From positions 9,517,001 through 9,581,000 of the forward strand of contig CM073907.1 of NCBI GenBank assembly GCA_037176705.1: 64,000 nucleotides of DNA, read 5' to 3'. The stretch comes from Molossus alvarezi (Eukaryota; Chordata; Mammalia; Chiroptera; Molossidae). This document shows, piece after piece, positions 12,990 to 29,823 of this stretch. The notes beneath the pieces are model-generated. The model was not told the origin of the DNA. It did no database searches and saw only the letters and a list, made by a program, of their open reading frames with translations. How positions within the stretch are numbered: the first letter of the stretch is position 1; the number at the start of each line of letters is the position of its first letter. The translations under genes were made by a program, and so were the position numbers.

Positions 12990-13439
12990 TCACCTGGCTT
13001 GGGCCAAAGCTTTCGTTTGGAAATTGCCCGCAAGCTCGGCTCGCAGCACCTTCCCACCCCCACCCACTACCCCTCTGCAAAGAAACCGGGGAACTTTTCG
13101 CTTTCTCCGGCATCGTGGGCACAAAGATGCGCCGGGAGTCCCGGGTGGTGCGCGAGCGCTGGGTTTCGTGGCATCGCCAAGTTGCGAGAGGCGAAGTCCT
13201 CGATTCCATCCAAAGCCTCTCGCGGAGCCTTTAAGAGGCGTTTTGTCTGCGCGCCGCGTTCCTCTCTCCGCTGGGGCGGAAACCTCGGGTGCGGGGTGCG
13301 GGATGCGCAGAGCGCGGGGGCCGCGCGCCCGGGGCCGGCCGCCCCGGGCCCATCCCCCGCTCGGCGGCGGCGGGGACGCCACTGCCCCCACCCTGTCCCC
13401 CTGCGCCCCCCGCGCGCCCCGAGCCGCGGCGCCGCTCGC

Positions 13440-13720
13440 GCTAGGACCGAGCTGAGCCCGCGGCCGCCATGGCGGGGCCGCCGCGCTCCGGCCAATGACG
13501 GCGAGGGGGCGGCGCGCGCGCGCCTGGCCAGGCCAACCCCGGCTGCTGCCTTATAAGGCGCGCCGTCGCCATGGCAACGTGCGCTAAGTTGCAGCAGTCG
13601 TGTCAAAGTTCACTATATAGAGAGCTCAGTGAGCTGATCGCGGAGAAGCCACTTCTGCCAGCCCCGGCGCCTATAAATCGCATTCCCTCCCGCGCCCCCC
13701 TTTTTAGCATATTTGATCAC
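13440..13720 (+). promoter_or_regulatory. NR2F2: NR2F2 main promoter region
   Basis: A dense motif cluster lies within the CpG island. It has a palindrome CCGCCATGGCGG (13464-13475, YY1-like in both directions), a CCAAT box (13492-13496), a GGGGGCGG GC box near 13506, and a TTATAAGG element (13551). It then has a complete RFX X-box palindrome GTCGCC-AT-GGCAAC (13565-13578), a DR1 receptor element GTGTCA-A-AGTTCA (13600-13612), TATATAG (13614) and TATAAAT (13672). These place transcription starts at about 13580-13705, giving a 5' leader of 1.3-1.4 kb. The exact start cannot be read from sequence. Confidence 0.7.
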
Positions 13721-13893
13721 TTTGATTCTCTGTTCTTTTCTCTCCGCGGTGTGTGTGTGCGTGCGCGCGTGTGTGTTTTCTTCTCCTCCTCCTCCTCTCC
13801 CGAGTTGCCTCCTTTCTCCGGGTGCTGTGCTGCCTTTTTTTCCCTCTTTCATTCTTTCTCTCCGTCTTTCTCTCCCCGCTCTGCGCACGAAGG

Positions 13894-13905
13894 ATGTGCT
13901 TCTAG
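13894..13905 (+). CDS. Minimal upstream ORF in NR2F2 leader (3 codons)
   Basis: ATG-TGC-TTC-TAG, with G at +4 absent but A/G-rich flanks. Too short to encode a functional peptide. Start-stop elements of this size mainly slow or divert scanning ribosomes. It exists only if transcription starts upstream of 13894. Confidence 0.4.
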   Translation: MCF

Positions 13906-13974
13906 GTGGTGATCTGCCCTCCTCTCTCTCTTTTATCATTTCTCCCCCGCCGCCGGCGAGTTGACTCTTTCCCT

Positions 13975-14064
13975 ATGTGTGTGAGGCGGCGGCGGCAGCA
14001 GCACCAGCGGCTCCGGCGGCGGCAGCAGCGGCAGCAGCGGCTTCAGCGGCGGCGGCGGCGCTAG
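13975..14064 (+). CDS. Upstream ORF in NR2F2 leader, 29-aa Arg/Gln-rich peptide
   Basis: The ATG at 13975 reads MCV, then almost only Arg and Gln because it runs through the CGG/CAG triplet stretch. It stops at TAG 14062-14064. Translation is not shown. The frame is set by the repeat, so repeat length changes in multiples of three would alter only peptide length. A polybasic nascent chain could stall ribosomes, which would be inhibitory to NR2F2 translation. Confidence 0.4.
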   Translation: MCVRRRRQQHQRLRRRQQRQQRLQRRRRR

Positions 14065-14135
14065 ACGCGGCGGCTCCGGGCCCGACCCGGCGGCTTCGGC
14101 GGCGGCGGCGGCGGCTCCGGCGGCGGCGGCGGCCC
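13984..14135 (+). repeat. Interrupted CGG/GCG-CAG triplet tract in the 5' leader
   Basis: About 150 bases made almost entirely of CGG with CAG, CTC and GAC interruptions. On the + strand one frame reads Ala, one Arg/Gln and one Gly/Ser. Its transcribed 5' UTR position resembles other CGG-rich leaders prone to structure and length change. Confidence 0.7.
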
Positions 14136-14281
14136 GCAGGGATCGGCGAGCGGCCTCCATCCGGCGCGAGCGGGCGGCGGCGGCCGGAGCGAGCCAGGCG
14201 CGCGCCGGGCGCCCGGGGCAGGCGGCGGCAGCGGCCCAGCGCCAGGACGACGCCGCGCAGCGCCCGACGCGGACCACTTTC

Positions 14282-14431
14282 ATGCTGATTCCCCCGGACC
14301 CGGGCAGCGCTCCGGCCACTCCGCGGGCCGCCGGCCTCCGCCCCGGCCTGCCCGGCTCTCTGGGCGCGCCCGCGACCGGCGCCTCCGCTCTCCTAGTCCT
14401 CTCGATTTCGATGGCTTTCCTGAATGGCTGA
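14282..14431 (+). CDS. Upstream ORF in NR2F2 leader, 49-aa peptide with hydrophobic C-terminus
   Basis: The ATG at 14282 reads a Pro/Gly/Ala-rich peptide ending in a hydrophobic stretch (ALLVLSISMAFLNG), with TGA at 14429-14431. It is in the same frame as the NR2F2 ATG but closed 580 bases upstream. It overlaps the ATG of the next upstream ORF by a few bases. No family recognised. Confidence 0.4.
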   Translation: MLIPPDPGSAPATPRAAGLRPGLPGSLGAPATGASALLVLSISMAFLNG

Positions 14432-14546
14432 CTGTGGGCTGCCCTGGACTTGGCCCCCGGACAGTCGCCTCTCCTCCTTCTCTTCCTCCTCCTCCTCCTC
14501 CTTCTCCTCCTCCTCCTCCTCCAACTCCTCGGCACACCAGCTCTGA
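14424..14546 (+). CDS. Upstream ORF in NR2F2 leader, 40-aa Ser-rich peptide
   Basis: The ATG at 14424 reads MADCGLPWTW and then a run of Ser broken by Phe, encoded by the TCC tract, with TGA at 14544-14546. It overlaps the end of the 49-residue upstream ORF in a different frame, so ribosomes terminating there could re-enter. The opposite strand reads as a poly-Glu frame, which I consider a shadow. Confidence 0.4.
   Translation: MADCGLPWTWPPDSRLSSFSSSSSSSFSSSSSSNSSAHQL
14478..14523 (+). repeat. (TCC)n / (GGA)n tract in the 5' leader
   Basis: TCC triplets interrupted by TTC, giving a pure pyrimidine strand about 45 bases long. It sits inside the Ser-rich upstream ORF and could form triplex DNA. 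Confidence 0.8.
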
Positions 14547-15010
14547 GAGCAGGAGAGTGAACGAGAGAGGGAGGGAGAGAGTGAGAGCGAGCGAGATCTT
14601 TGGAGAGATTTTTTTTCCTGCCTCCTACTTCTCTCTTGAAGCCAGACAATCGACTTGCAGCTCTCCCTCCCCTCCCTCTCTCCACGTTCTGCTCTCACTC
14701 GCTCTCCCCCGGCCCTTCCCCACCCCTCCCGGCGGAAAGCCCCCCGAAACCAACAAAGCTGAGCCGAGGGACACAAACAAAACAAACACACCGGGCCAGA
14801 CAAGCCATCGACAAAACTTTGCAAAAGCAGAAACAAAAAAGGAAAAACTAACCAACCTCAACCAACCAGCCCCCGAGCCACCCGGGGCGCCCTCCCGCGC
14901 CCTCTCGCACCCTCGCATACACAAAAGGCGGTGCACCGGAGCCCGCGACCCGGGAGCCGCCGCCGCCCGCAGCCAGGGGAGCAGGAAGTCCGGACGCGGC
15001 CCCCATAGAT

Positions 15011-20456
<5,446 letters not shown>

Positions 20457-23010
20457 AAAATAAAAAAAAATCACCATAAGGGGGAGAGAAAGAAAAGGCA
20501 AAAGACTGGTTTGTTTGCTTAAATTCCTTCTGTTAAGAAAGGATATAAAAGGATGTTACAAGTTTGCTAGAAGAAGAGAGGGGAAGAATTTAATGGACTG
20601 TGAATTTCCAAAAATTTAAAAGACTGTCAAATGAACTTTCACAGAATGCATTAAAAAAAAAAAATACAAAAAACTCCTGTGTCGGTCAGAACAACATGCT
20701 ACTTATCATTTTTTTTTTTTTTTGTACAAAAAGGAAATTAGTCTTTTTTTCTTTTTTTTTGGTAAATTTTTGAAAACTATTGCTAAAAGTGCATTTAAGG
20801 AGATTGGGAGAAAATTAGCAGAATGGAGAAAGTAAGTCTTTTTTTTTTTTCCAAATTATTAATTGTCCTGTGTCTATGTACCTCTAGCTGTCACTTTTTT
20901 TTTTTTTTTGTACTTTCCTGGTTCCAAACCAGTTTATTCTGTGGTTCTATAATAAGTTTTGATATAATCTTGGCTTCTTAAAAACTGTGTATCCTTAAAA
21001 TATATGTTCTCCAAGAATTAAAACTGAGTCCATGAAAATATCATAGGAAGACATAAAACTTTAAAAGGAAACTCAAAGATGATGGAAACGCACTTATAGG
21101 TGATGACCAAAAATTTTAGGTGAACTTAAACTCTTTCATTTGAGAACTAGAGGAACCACATGTAACACTTAACTCTCCCTACCCTGCCCCCCCCCCCAAA
21201 AAAAAGACACCAAGACAAACCTAGCTTTTTAAAAATATTTTAAGAAAGAGAATGAACTGTGGAATTTATTGGCAGCCAAGGAATGTGTCCAAGACACATG
21301 CTGAGGTTTTGAATAAAAAGTGAACTTTTGTAATTGGAATTGGGTCCCGCTTAGTTCTTGAATTGTTATGAAAATCCTATATCTGTTTGTATATTTGCAA
21401 ACCCTTTGTATTATAATTGTTGATATTCCCTTTTTAAAAAATACCATTGAAATCAGCATGACAAAATAACACTGTTGGCACTTATAGATAATGTGATTGA
21501 TTCAGTATCTTAGAGTTTACAGTTTGTGTTTTAAAAAAAACTGAAGGTTTTTTTTTTAAGTGCAACATTTCTGTATACTGTAAAAGTTATAATAACTGAA
21601 CTGTTTGGTCGAGTCTTTGTGTGTTATATTCCAAGGAAAATTTGAAAGTATTCAGAAATTAAAATATTATTTGATATCTGAAACCCTGTTTGGCTGTCCC
21701 CACTCACTGTCTTTCCATGGAGAAGGCCCCTGTGAGCTCTTGGTGAGTAGGGCTGATCCTCAGTTTGTTCAAAAGCGGAGTAATGTATTTACTTGCTTAA
21801 TTTGGGTATGTGGGGGGGGGCTGAAGTTAATGGTTTATCTATGGTTTAGGAAGTGCCATACTGATATAGTAAACCACCCCCCTTCACCTAATCCCCTTTT
21901 TAATTAAAAATGGATTTTCCAGGAAAAAAAAAAAGGCCCTTATATTTGTCACACTTAAGTGCCTGCTTAGGGAAGGTATTGTGAAAAGTATTAGAAATTT
22001 TGAGATCAGTATCTATTTTATGATCAGAAAAAAATAGTGTTTTGTACATTTCTGACAGTGGAGCAGAAGACCATATGCAATGAGTTTTTCCTAAAGTAGG
22101 TGTGATTTTTAAAAAATATTCTGTGGTTCTCATCCAGCGTGGTTGTTGAGAGGATTTCAAATTCAGTGACACAGCTTATAGTGCTGAAGGGTCTGTTTTT
22201 AATGTATATATAACTTGCAGTTGGCCTGCCTGTCTCCTCCCCCCCTTTATGTTCTTCTGTGAGAGCATGACCACAGGTCAAGGGAATCTCTTCCATTGGA
22301 GTTATGTACATAAAAACACTTCGACATTTTGACATTTCAGATTGTGTAGATACAATCCGGACTGCTCTTGGGATCCTTTGTCCTTAGAAGCCAAATTAAG
22401 AAAAAGACCAGGGAGAAAGAAGGAAGGAAACTTCACAGGGTGCGCTGATTTGGAAGTAGGAACTATTTTGTTTTGGAGTTTTGTGGGGTTTTTTTGCCCC
22501 CTCTTGTTCTGGTTTGGAGAAAGCTCAGTGCGTGAGACCTTGCAATTTTGTTCTTATTGAGGTTTTCCAGCACCCCACCCCCATATTACCCTACGTTGTG
22601 GCTTAATTTAAAAATGGGGTGGGTAGGGGAGGTCAAAGAAAAGGGGTCATTTTGTAAAGTGTATTAAACATTGAGACTCAGTTCCAGTCAATACATGTAG
22701 ACCAGAAATATCTGTCTGATGTGTGCATTTGAGCAGAGTTCTCCATCTGACCCTCAGCTTCCTTCTGTAGATATAGACAAACGTAAATATAAGTACGTCC
22801 TTAAGGCAGAATATCCCTGACCTTTTAGGTTGAGGTTTTGTAGGTTGGTGTTTATTTTCTCCTCTTGCAAGTGCTATCCATGTGAGTGCGTGAAGTTTCT
22901 CTAATAAGTAAAACACAGGCCCTTTTCCTTATTTGTTTTGTGTTAGTTTATTGTAAACAGCCATTTGTTGTAAATTATTATTGGCATTAAATTATAATTT
23001 ATGATTTTCA
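20457..23010 (+). other. NR2F2: NR2F2 3' untranslated region
   Basis: About 2.55 kb of AT-rich DNA with many T and A runs. The probable distal poly(A) signal is ATTAAA at 22986-22991 in a TTGGCATTAAATTATAA context, with T/G-rich sequence downstream. Earlier hexamers are AATAAA at 20452, 20459 and 21312. Three Pumilio-type TGTANATA motifs occur at 22203, 22345 and 22766. The 3' border is an estimate from the hexamer. Confidence 0.75.
22986..22991 (+). terminator. NR2F2: NR2F2 distal poly(A) signal ATTAAA
   Basis: The common variant hexamer, about 2.5 kb past the stop, followed by an A/T-rich cleavage zone and a GT-rich stretch (around 23040-23060). The distance from the stop fits the human 3' UTR length as I recall it. 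Confidence 0.6.
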
Positions 23011-23279
23011 AAGCACAAGACAGTCCCTGTTTTATTATGCTTTAAGCATGTGTTCTAGACGTTGGGGATCTTCACTCTCACTCTCTAAGTTTCAGCAATC
23101 AGATTGGGGTCTGCGAGGCAGAAAAACAGGACCCCCAATTTTTCAAACGGTTAAAACAAAACCCCTTGTATATGTTTCGAGTGGCCGGAGGAGGATCTGT
23201 TTAGAGTCTTGAGCTTGGTTTAAGTTTATTGCATTTAAAGAAAGTTTTTCTTTTCACGCTGAGTTAGAACAAAAGATCT

Positions 23280-24920
23280 GTGCTGCAACTGAATTGGACA
23301 AAAGACTCGGGCTGGGACCCAGCGAGCGCGTTCTGTGTGAAATTGACGAGATCTTTAAAAAAGCTGCTAAACATGGCGACTCTTTCCCTTTAAGTGTCTC
23401 TTTTTCCTTGCTGGGTTTTTTTTTTTTTTTTCATCTGATCTGAGCTCGCTTTATTCCTTCTCCCAGCCCCGCTCCCCCTCCTCCCCTTGGCGCTCGGGGG
23501 TGTGAGAGAACCCAGTTAGACGCGAAATGCAACAATAGTCCGCGGAGGGGTGGGGGGCCGGGGGGGCCATCGCCGCTGCTTCTCGCCACTTTTCAAACAA
23601 ACCTGGGGGGAGGCCGAGCTGGGGGGATTCTGGCCCGATCGCTCGGCGCGCGGTCGCCCAGCCTCGGCCTTGCAACAGTAGTTGTCCCCGGGCCGCCAGG
23701 GGCCGGGTCTCAAAGTTAGCGGGCGACGTCCGAGGCCGGTTCCGCGGAGCCGGCTGGGGTAGCATCCGGCGGCCGCGGGGACGGGGGCCTGGAGTTGGCA
23801 GCAGCCGCGCCAAAGTGCCTGCCCCCCAGCCCCAGCCCCCGCCCCCCACTTACGCGGCGGAATTCCGCCCGCGCCCCCGGCGGGTCCGGGGTGCCGGGCG
23901 CGCGGAGCCGCGCTCCGGGCTGTGCACCGAGCGGCGACAGGCGGGGGGCGGGGGCGGGGGGCGGGGGGCGATCGGGGGGAGCCCGAGCGTGTGAAACTCT
24001 GCCTCGAAGCTCGCTTTTGACTTGGTCCTATGAGCTGAGCCAACATGGCGTCTCCCACTGCTCCGCGAGCGCCGGGCTCCAGGCACGGCAGGGCCGGGTA
24101 ATAGGAAACACATTGATTCCCAAAAAGAAAAAAAAAAAAAAAAAAAAGGGGGTGGGGGGGACGGCCAAAGGCCATTCCATCTGCAGGCAGAAAACCCTCT
24201 TTTAAACTCTGCCTGGCCAGGGAGTGCGATCGGTCCGCGACGATCTGTAATTAAAGCAGCAGAATTCGTAGGGGAAATAGTGGTAAAGGGGACCCCCTTC
24301 TCTCTTCGCTCCCCCTCTCCTCCCCCCTCCCCAGTAATCAAGAGAGTTTATTTCAAGTCTCCCCTCCCTTCGAGCATCAATTGAGGAGAAGCAAAAGTCT
24401 GGATCCTCAAACGATCTTAAATGTTTTAATGGTATAGGGGGAGGGGCGCGTGCAGACCTCTTCGGTTCTCGCTCATTAATGCAGGGGCTGCGCCGGGCTC
24501 CGCGCGGGCCGAGCTGGGGGTGGGGGCCGCTGCCGACCCCGCCGGACGTGGGTAGAACGTGCTGCTGGCAGGTCAAAGTTGTAGGAAAGGTGGCTTTCCG
24601 GGCGGAGGGCTGATTGGGGGCTCGCAGGGGCTGAGGGGCCGGTTCTGGGCGGGTGGTCGCAGGCCCTAGAAATGTGTGGACCCGCGTGGACAGCGCCCCT
24701 GACAGGAGCGCGCCTGCAGCAAGGGGTCCCCTTTCTGTAATCGGTTGGAGAGCAGGCCAGGCCGGCCGTGGACAGCTGGCCTCCCAGGAGGGTCTTCCGA
24801 GGGCCTCTGCCTGGACAGTGGATGGGCCCGGGCCGAGCTCTCCCGCCGATGTCCAACCCCAGCCCCAGCCCGAGCCTGGAGACCCCGACCCTCAGCCGCC
24901 TGGGAGGGAAGGGAGGGACT
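23280..24920. promoter_or_regulatory. CpG island immediately downstream of NR2F2
   Basis: Strong CpG density starts about 270 bases past the predicted poly(A) site. Two AACATGGCG YY1-type motifs (23370-23378, 24042-24050) occur on the same strand. A G-run cluster at 23940-23980 can form a G-quadruplex. Open frames over 100 codons on both strands look like chance frames. A start for a non-coding transcript is plausible. Confidence 0.55.
23940..23980 (+). repeat. G-run cluster, G-quadruplex candidate
   Basis: Five or more runs of five to six G separated by single C or short spacers on the + strand, within the downstream CpG island. Confidence 0.75.
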
Positions 24921-27900
24921 CTGAATTCCGGGCCTCGTCAAGATTTATTGAAGTTGGGTTTTAAAAACGTGCTTCAGATGATTTTTTCCCATTTTCTCAG
25001 ATTTCAAAGGCTCCCTGCCGCGCGGCTGCCTAATTAATGGTGAAATTCAACTAAATCTAATTATGCAGTAATTTTAAAGCAGTTAGTGCTGGGCGTTGGT
25101 TTGTAATAGGACCCCAGTTTTTTAAAGTTTGCTTACTGTGTTGGTTTAGGGGAAAGCCATCTTTGGTGTGGCAAAGAGGGACTGGGAAATAGTTCGGCTG
25201 GGTGAACCCCAGGGCTAAGAACGGACTGTCACCTCCATCTTCATCTCTACTACTACCCCTCATTTTTTCTCTCTCTTTCCTCTCTCTCTCAAACACACAC
25301 TGAAAAGCTGAGCCAGGTGCTTAGCAAGGAGACCCAGTTTCATTACCAAAGGGAAAAGGAAGAATTTTTCATCAGGAGACACAAAGGGGCTTGGTATCTG
25401 CCCTCCTGGATGTGTCTGTAGATGCCCCCAAAACAGGGAAGGGACTCTCATCTCTAATAGGGAACAGATTTCCTCCACTTAATATCCTTGTCATTAAGGC
25501 GAAAAGCTGACTCTTGGAGTTATAAATCTTATCGTCCTTCTGATAACACACTTGTAATAAGTTAGCGTCCTATTCAAAGTGAATTGTAAAACTGCCTCAT
25601 TTAATATGGCATCTGTGTCATTAAAACTTTTATTTTTTTTTCTTCCTTTGCGTCTTGCAGGCCTGACATTCTGGCCAGGGCCAGGTGCCTATTGGGCCTC
25701 TGGGTTAGGTAGGGTTAAAGAGGAGAACGGTGTAGGAGATGAGCTGCCTGGGTTCAGCCTCTGGATTTTACTCTGGGGTGAGACACCCCTGAGGCAGAGA
25801 GGGCCTGGGGGGTGCTGTATCCCCATTCCCATCGCCCCCCCAAGCGGCCCCCTCGAAATGACGCGCCTTGAAAGAGACATGCTTGTGATTAGCTAAGAAA
25901 ACACATCTGCTTTCGGAGTTGGGCCTTCGTTAATTAGCCGAACAAAGGGCCGTTTTGGTTTTTACCTTTTGCTGGGGGAGAGTGTGTTATTTCAGGAGTG
26001 TCGCGGGCCCTCCTCTTTTCCATCGCAGCCACGACGTTAATTTTATTGGGATTACTGATGGGAAATGAGGTGGCGCAGGCTTCCGAGAGGAAAGGCTTGA
26101 TCATTACCCCCTTTGGAACTATATTTTTCCACCCAACCTCCTGCTCCCGAGGAGGGGGTGGGGGCGGACTTCGCAGCAAGTTGGGAGCAATTGGAATCAG
26201 GCTCCAGGTCCGCTGATCTCGGGTGACAGAGCGTGTGTTGAAGCTGAACTCTATAATTTGCGCTTCTGTTCCTTTATTAGGGCCTGGACAACGAACTAAT
26301 GAGCTTTGGCCCAGCACAGTGTCACTTGTATTTATTTTCTTATGGCAACTTGGAGACAGGGGAAGTGTTCTTTACCAAGAGCCAGGGAGGGCCGGGAGTC
26401 CTGGCCGAGGTTGTCCCGGCCCAGGTGGTTGGCTGTGTCCCGGGGCAGCGAGGGTGCGCGCAGAACTGACCGATTCCGGGCACGGGGCCTGTAGGCGAGG
26501 CCCTGGGCGCTCAGAAAGGCGGTAGGCCCTTTGGAGGCTCAGACATTCCCATCAACCCAACTCCCTGAGGTTGAGGTTGAGGGGCACGGGCAAGCCCAGG
26601 GCAGATCCCCGAGGCGGGAGATGACCAGGGGTGCAAAGGTGGGCGGGCTCCCTCCTGGCGCGGGGCTCAGGAGGGATCTAGAAACAGAGCACCACGCCTG
26701 GGAACCCTCGGAGCGCGCTGGTGACCGGGGCGTCTGTTTGTTTTGCGCGGAAGGGTCTAGCTCAGCTCTCTGGCTAACTGGTTGGCGAGTGGGTGAGCAG
26801 AAAGGGCGCTTTATCAAAGCTTTTGGGGGTCCCAAGTGCGGGCACCCTTCCCTCTCGGGTTGGGCTGATCCACCGAGTCTCAGTTGGAAAGGCCTGGAAT
26901 AAAATAAAGGAGTGAGGACGAAAAGGGGTCATCGGAGGCAGCCGTGTGCACGTCCCTTGTGCCCTGGTATAGAGAACAGGAGCCCCTCATTTGAAGTGGG
27001 GCGTGAGGAGGTGCCAGGGAAGGGGAAGACCAGGGAATGGTGTGCGTGCGGGGACTTCTGCACTCAGCGGCCCGCGACTTCCCGCGGCTCCCGCCTGGCT
27101 CCCCGTCAGGCCGCTCTGGCTAATAACGCCCCGGTTCTGCGCCCCCGCCCGCCCGCCCCATCTCTCCAGGCCTCGCTCCTCGCCGCATCCCTCTGCCTCA
27201 CTACCCCCTCCCACCTCTTCCTTCCTTCCTGCAAATGGGTGTTAACGTGGTCTTTATGTTCTGTCTATAACTAGGATGTAATCACGCGCCCCATGCCTCT
27301 CTCTAAAAGCATTTAATAAATGTCTATTAAAGCGCTACAAATGTAAGATGAATTTAGTGGCGCGGCTGCCTCCCTGAATCCGAACGGTAATGATGGATTT
27401 ATCAACGGGGATTCGCCTTCAGCACAGCGAGGGAGGTTTAGTCAGCAAATTTGTCTGCGAGCACCCACCCAAATACAATCATTTGGTCCCCTGCGGGCGC
27501 TAGCCGCCTCGCCCCTTTGCCACCCGCCTGGTGCGCCTGGGCCGAGCTGGAGGGTCACAGGCGGCCCGCCCTGGCCTGGCCTCTAACCCCTGCTCCGGCC
27601 CTTCTCTCGGCCTTCGGGTCTCCTCTCCTGGCCGGCGTGGGAGACCTGGTATGGAGGTTTGGAGGTGGGGAGCAGCTGGTTGGCTGTCTTGGCTTTGCCA
27701 GGCGACATCAGTGGCCGCCCTCGTGCCCCTCTGGCTTTGAAGGGGTAGCAGTTATTCCTGAGTCTGCCAGTGGGCTCTTGAGTGCCCTGGTTCTGACCAC
27801 ATCTTGTGTGGTAGGATCCTGGTGGGCTGGCAGTGCTGTGCTGGGCATCATACTAGGGGAGGCAGCTGGAAGACAGTGGCCTCGGGTCCCCAGGCCCTAG

Positions 27901-29779
27901 GAGGGGCCTGAGCGTCCCCAGAGCAGGGGCCTTGCATGCCAGCCCTCCTGGTGTTCCCTGGACCCACCAAGCTAAAGCAGAGGCAGCTGCTATCCAAGGT
28001 TAGGGTGTAGCCCGGAGCCGGGGGCAAAACTTCCAAGTGTCTAACCCTGAGCTGGCTTCTCGCGCACCTGCCCCCCGCGGAGCCCACCCGCCCTTCTAAA
28101 GTTTGTGTGGCTGTGGATTTTTACAATTTGGTTTGGACTGTGATGGTTAACGGGCACAGCGCCTGTGCCCACCACCTCTTTCTCTTTGCCTTTTATCTTT
28201 CTTTTCAAGGGGGAGGAAAGTGCAGGCCTGTTCCATCAAGCCCGGTTCGCATTTGCTCTGGCCTCTGATTTCTTTCTTCTTTGGAAATTTCATTGAGATG
28301 TCTCTGTACTTCGCCTGTCAGTTATCTTTGTTCCTTTTAAATAAAGGGCTTTTAAATGGACTTATTGCTCCCAGCGTGGGTTCCTCTCTCTAAATGTTAG
28401 AAAATTGTGCCACCTACCCGCTATGCTGAGTACTGTCACACTCGGAGACCTCGGGGACCTCCGGGCCGGCTTCAGTGGGGCCGTGTCAGGGCCGCGGGCA
28501 GCAGGAGGGGGGTGGGGGCGGCTCACGTGGATTTGTACAGATCTGCCCCTGCAGCCGGCCCGCGTGGCCGAACTTGGCGACAGCAGCTGATCAGGGACCG
28601 TCCTGCAGGCGGAGCTGGGGCTAGGATCGCTTCTCCGAAATGCCCCAGGCTAGGGAAGGGGGGCGCGGGGGGGCTGCTTTGAGCCGCCACCAGCCACTGG
28701 GGGTCCCGGAGAACGGAGGACAACAGGGGGGAGGCTGCCTGGGAGGGGCCGAGGGGGATTGTGGAGCAGATTCGGAGCTCCTGCCTCCTTCCAGCCCCCC
28801 ACACTCTCCCTGGGGAAAGCTGGGTTGAGAGGCGGCCGCCTCCGCGTGGCTTCCCGGCCCCTCTCCGGCGAGGCCCTTCGGCTGCAAATTTCAGCTCCGT
28901 TTTCCCGCGTGGTGACATGTCTGGTGTCTTTGGGAAGGCCAGCACTCTGCTTCCCTTTAAGAGAGTGGAGTTGAGCTAAACCGCGTTTGAACAAGTCGGG
29001 TGTCTGATGTGGGGTCTCCTCTCCCCAGCCCCCCTCTGCAGAGCGCCCCACCCGCAACCGCAGGCCTTCTCTGAACGAGTTAAAATGGATTAACAGTTTA
29101 GATTTTATTATGTGGCTACCCCTCCCAGCTGCCTTTGTTTTTTTTAACCCATTAGGAGTATTAGCTGAGATTTCCAAGTGTCAGTTGGGTATTTATGCTT
29201 GTGTGTGTATGGGGGCGGGGGAGGTCCCCCCATAGGCTTTAGGACTTTTATTACACGGTTCACACTGTTCCAGAAATGGAGTTTTAAGCAACATACAATT
29301 TAATCTATATCGCTCCTTGGAGAAGGGCCAAGGAACTCGGCAATCAATTAGTTTAGATCTTTTGATACTTGTTGCTAAAATCAAATTGTAAAAGTGTAGC
29401 TTCAGTGTATAGCTCCCGCCCCTAAACTTCCGGAGTGACCACATAGAAAGTGACAATTACGTCTCCCTCCCCCCCACCTTGTTTTTCTTGATTTTTCTGC
29501 GTAGATTCATCTTTAAAGAATCAGACTGTTTTTCCGTTTTCCACTCCCTTTCTGCGGTCTCTCTTCCCAGCCTCCATCAGTGAGATTGTTCTTAAAAATA
29601 CGTGTCTTTTTCATTGGTATTATTTGAAAATGAACTTTCCATTCACCCTCTCTCTCATCCCTCCTCCCCTTGCTTGCAACTAAGAAGGGAAACTGGTGTT
29701 TATTAACCACAATAATGCAGTGTCCAGACAAAGGCAAAATTATATTCTTTATAACCACAGCAGGACAAGGGTAGGGATG

Positions 29780-29823
<44 letters not shown>

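Larger units (their letters stand above)
13580..15010 (+). other. NR2F2: NR2F2 5' untranslated leader (main transcript)
   Basis: This is a long GC-rich leader with several distinctive tracts. A CT-rich stretch lies at about 13780-13960, with a GT/CG tract at 13747-13776. A CGG/GCG triplet stretch spans 13984-14135 and a TCC tract 14478-14523. An AC/CCA-rich, AAAC-rich stretch follows before the start (about 14750-14870). Four upstream ATG-initiated ORFs are listed separately. A TCF/LEF-type CTTTGAT lies at 13720-13726. The left border is inferred from TATA-like elements. Confidence 0.7.

Noticed and set aside
13936..14685. 249-codon minus-strand frame opposite the NR2F2 leader
   Set aside because: The complement of the triplet tracts gives Arg, Ala and Leu/Pro runs. 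There is no independent evidence of a gene.
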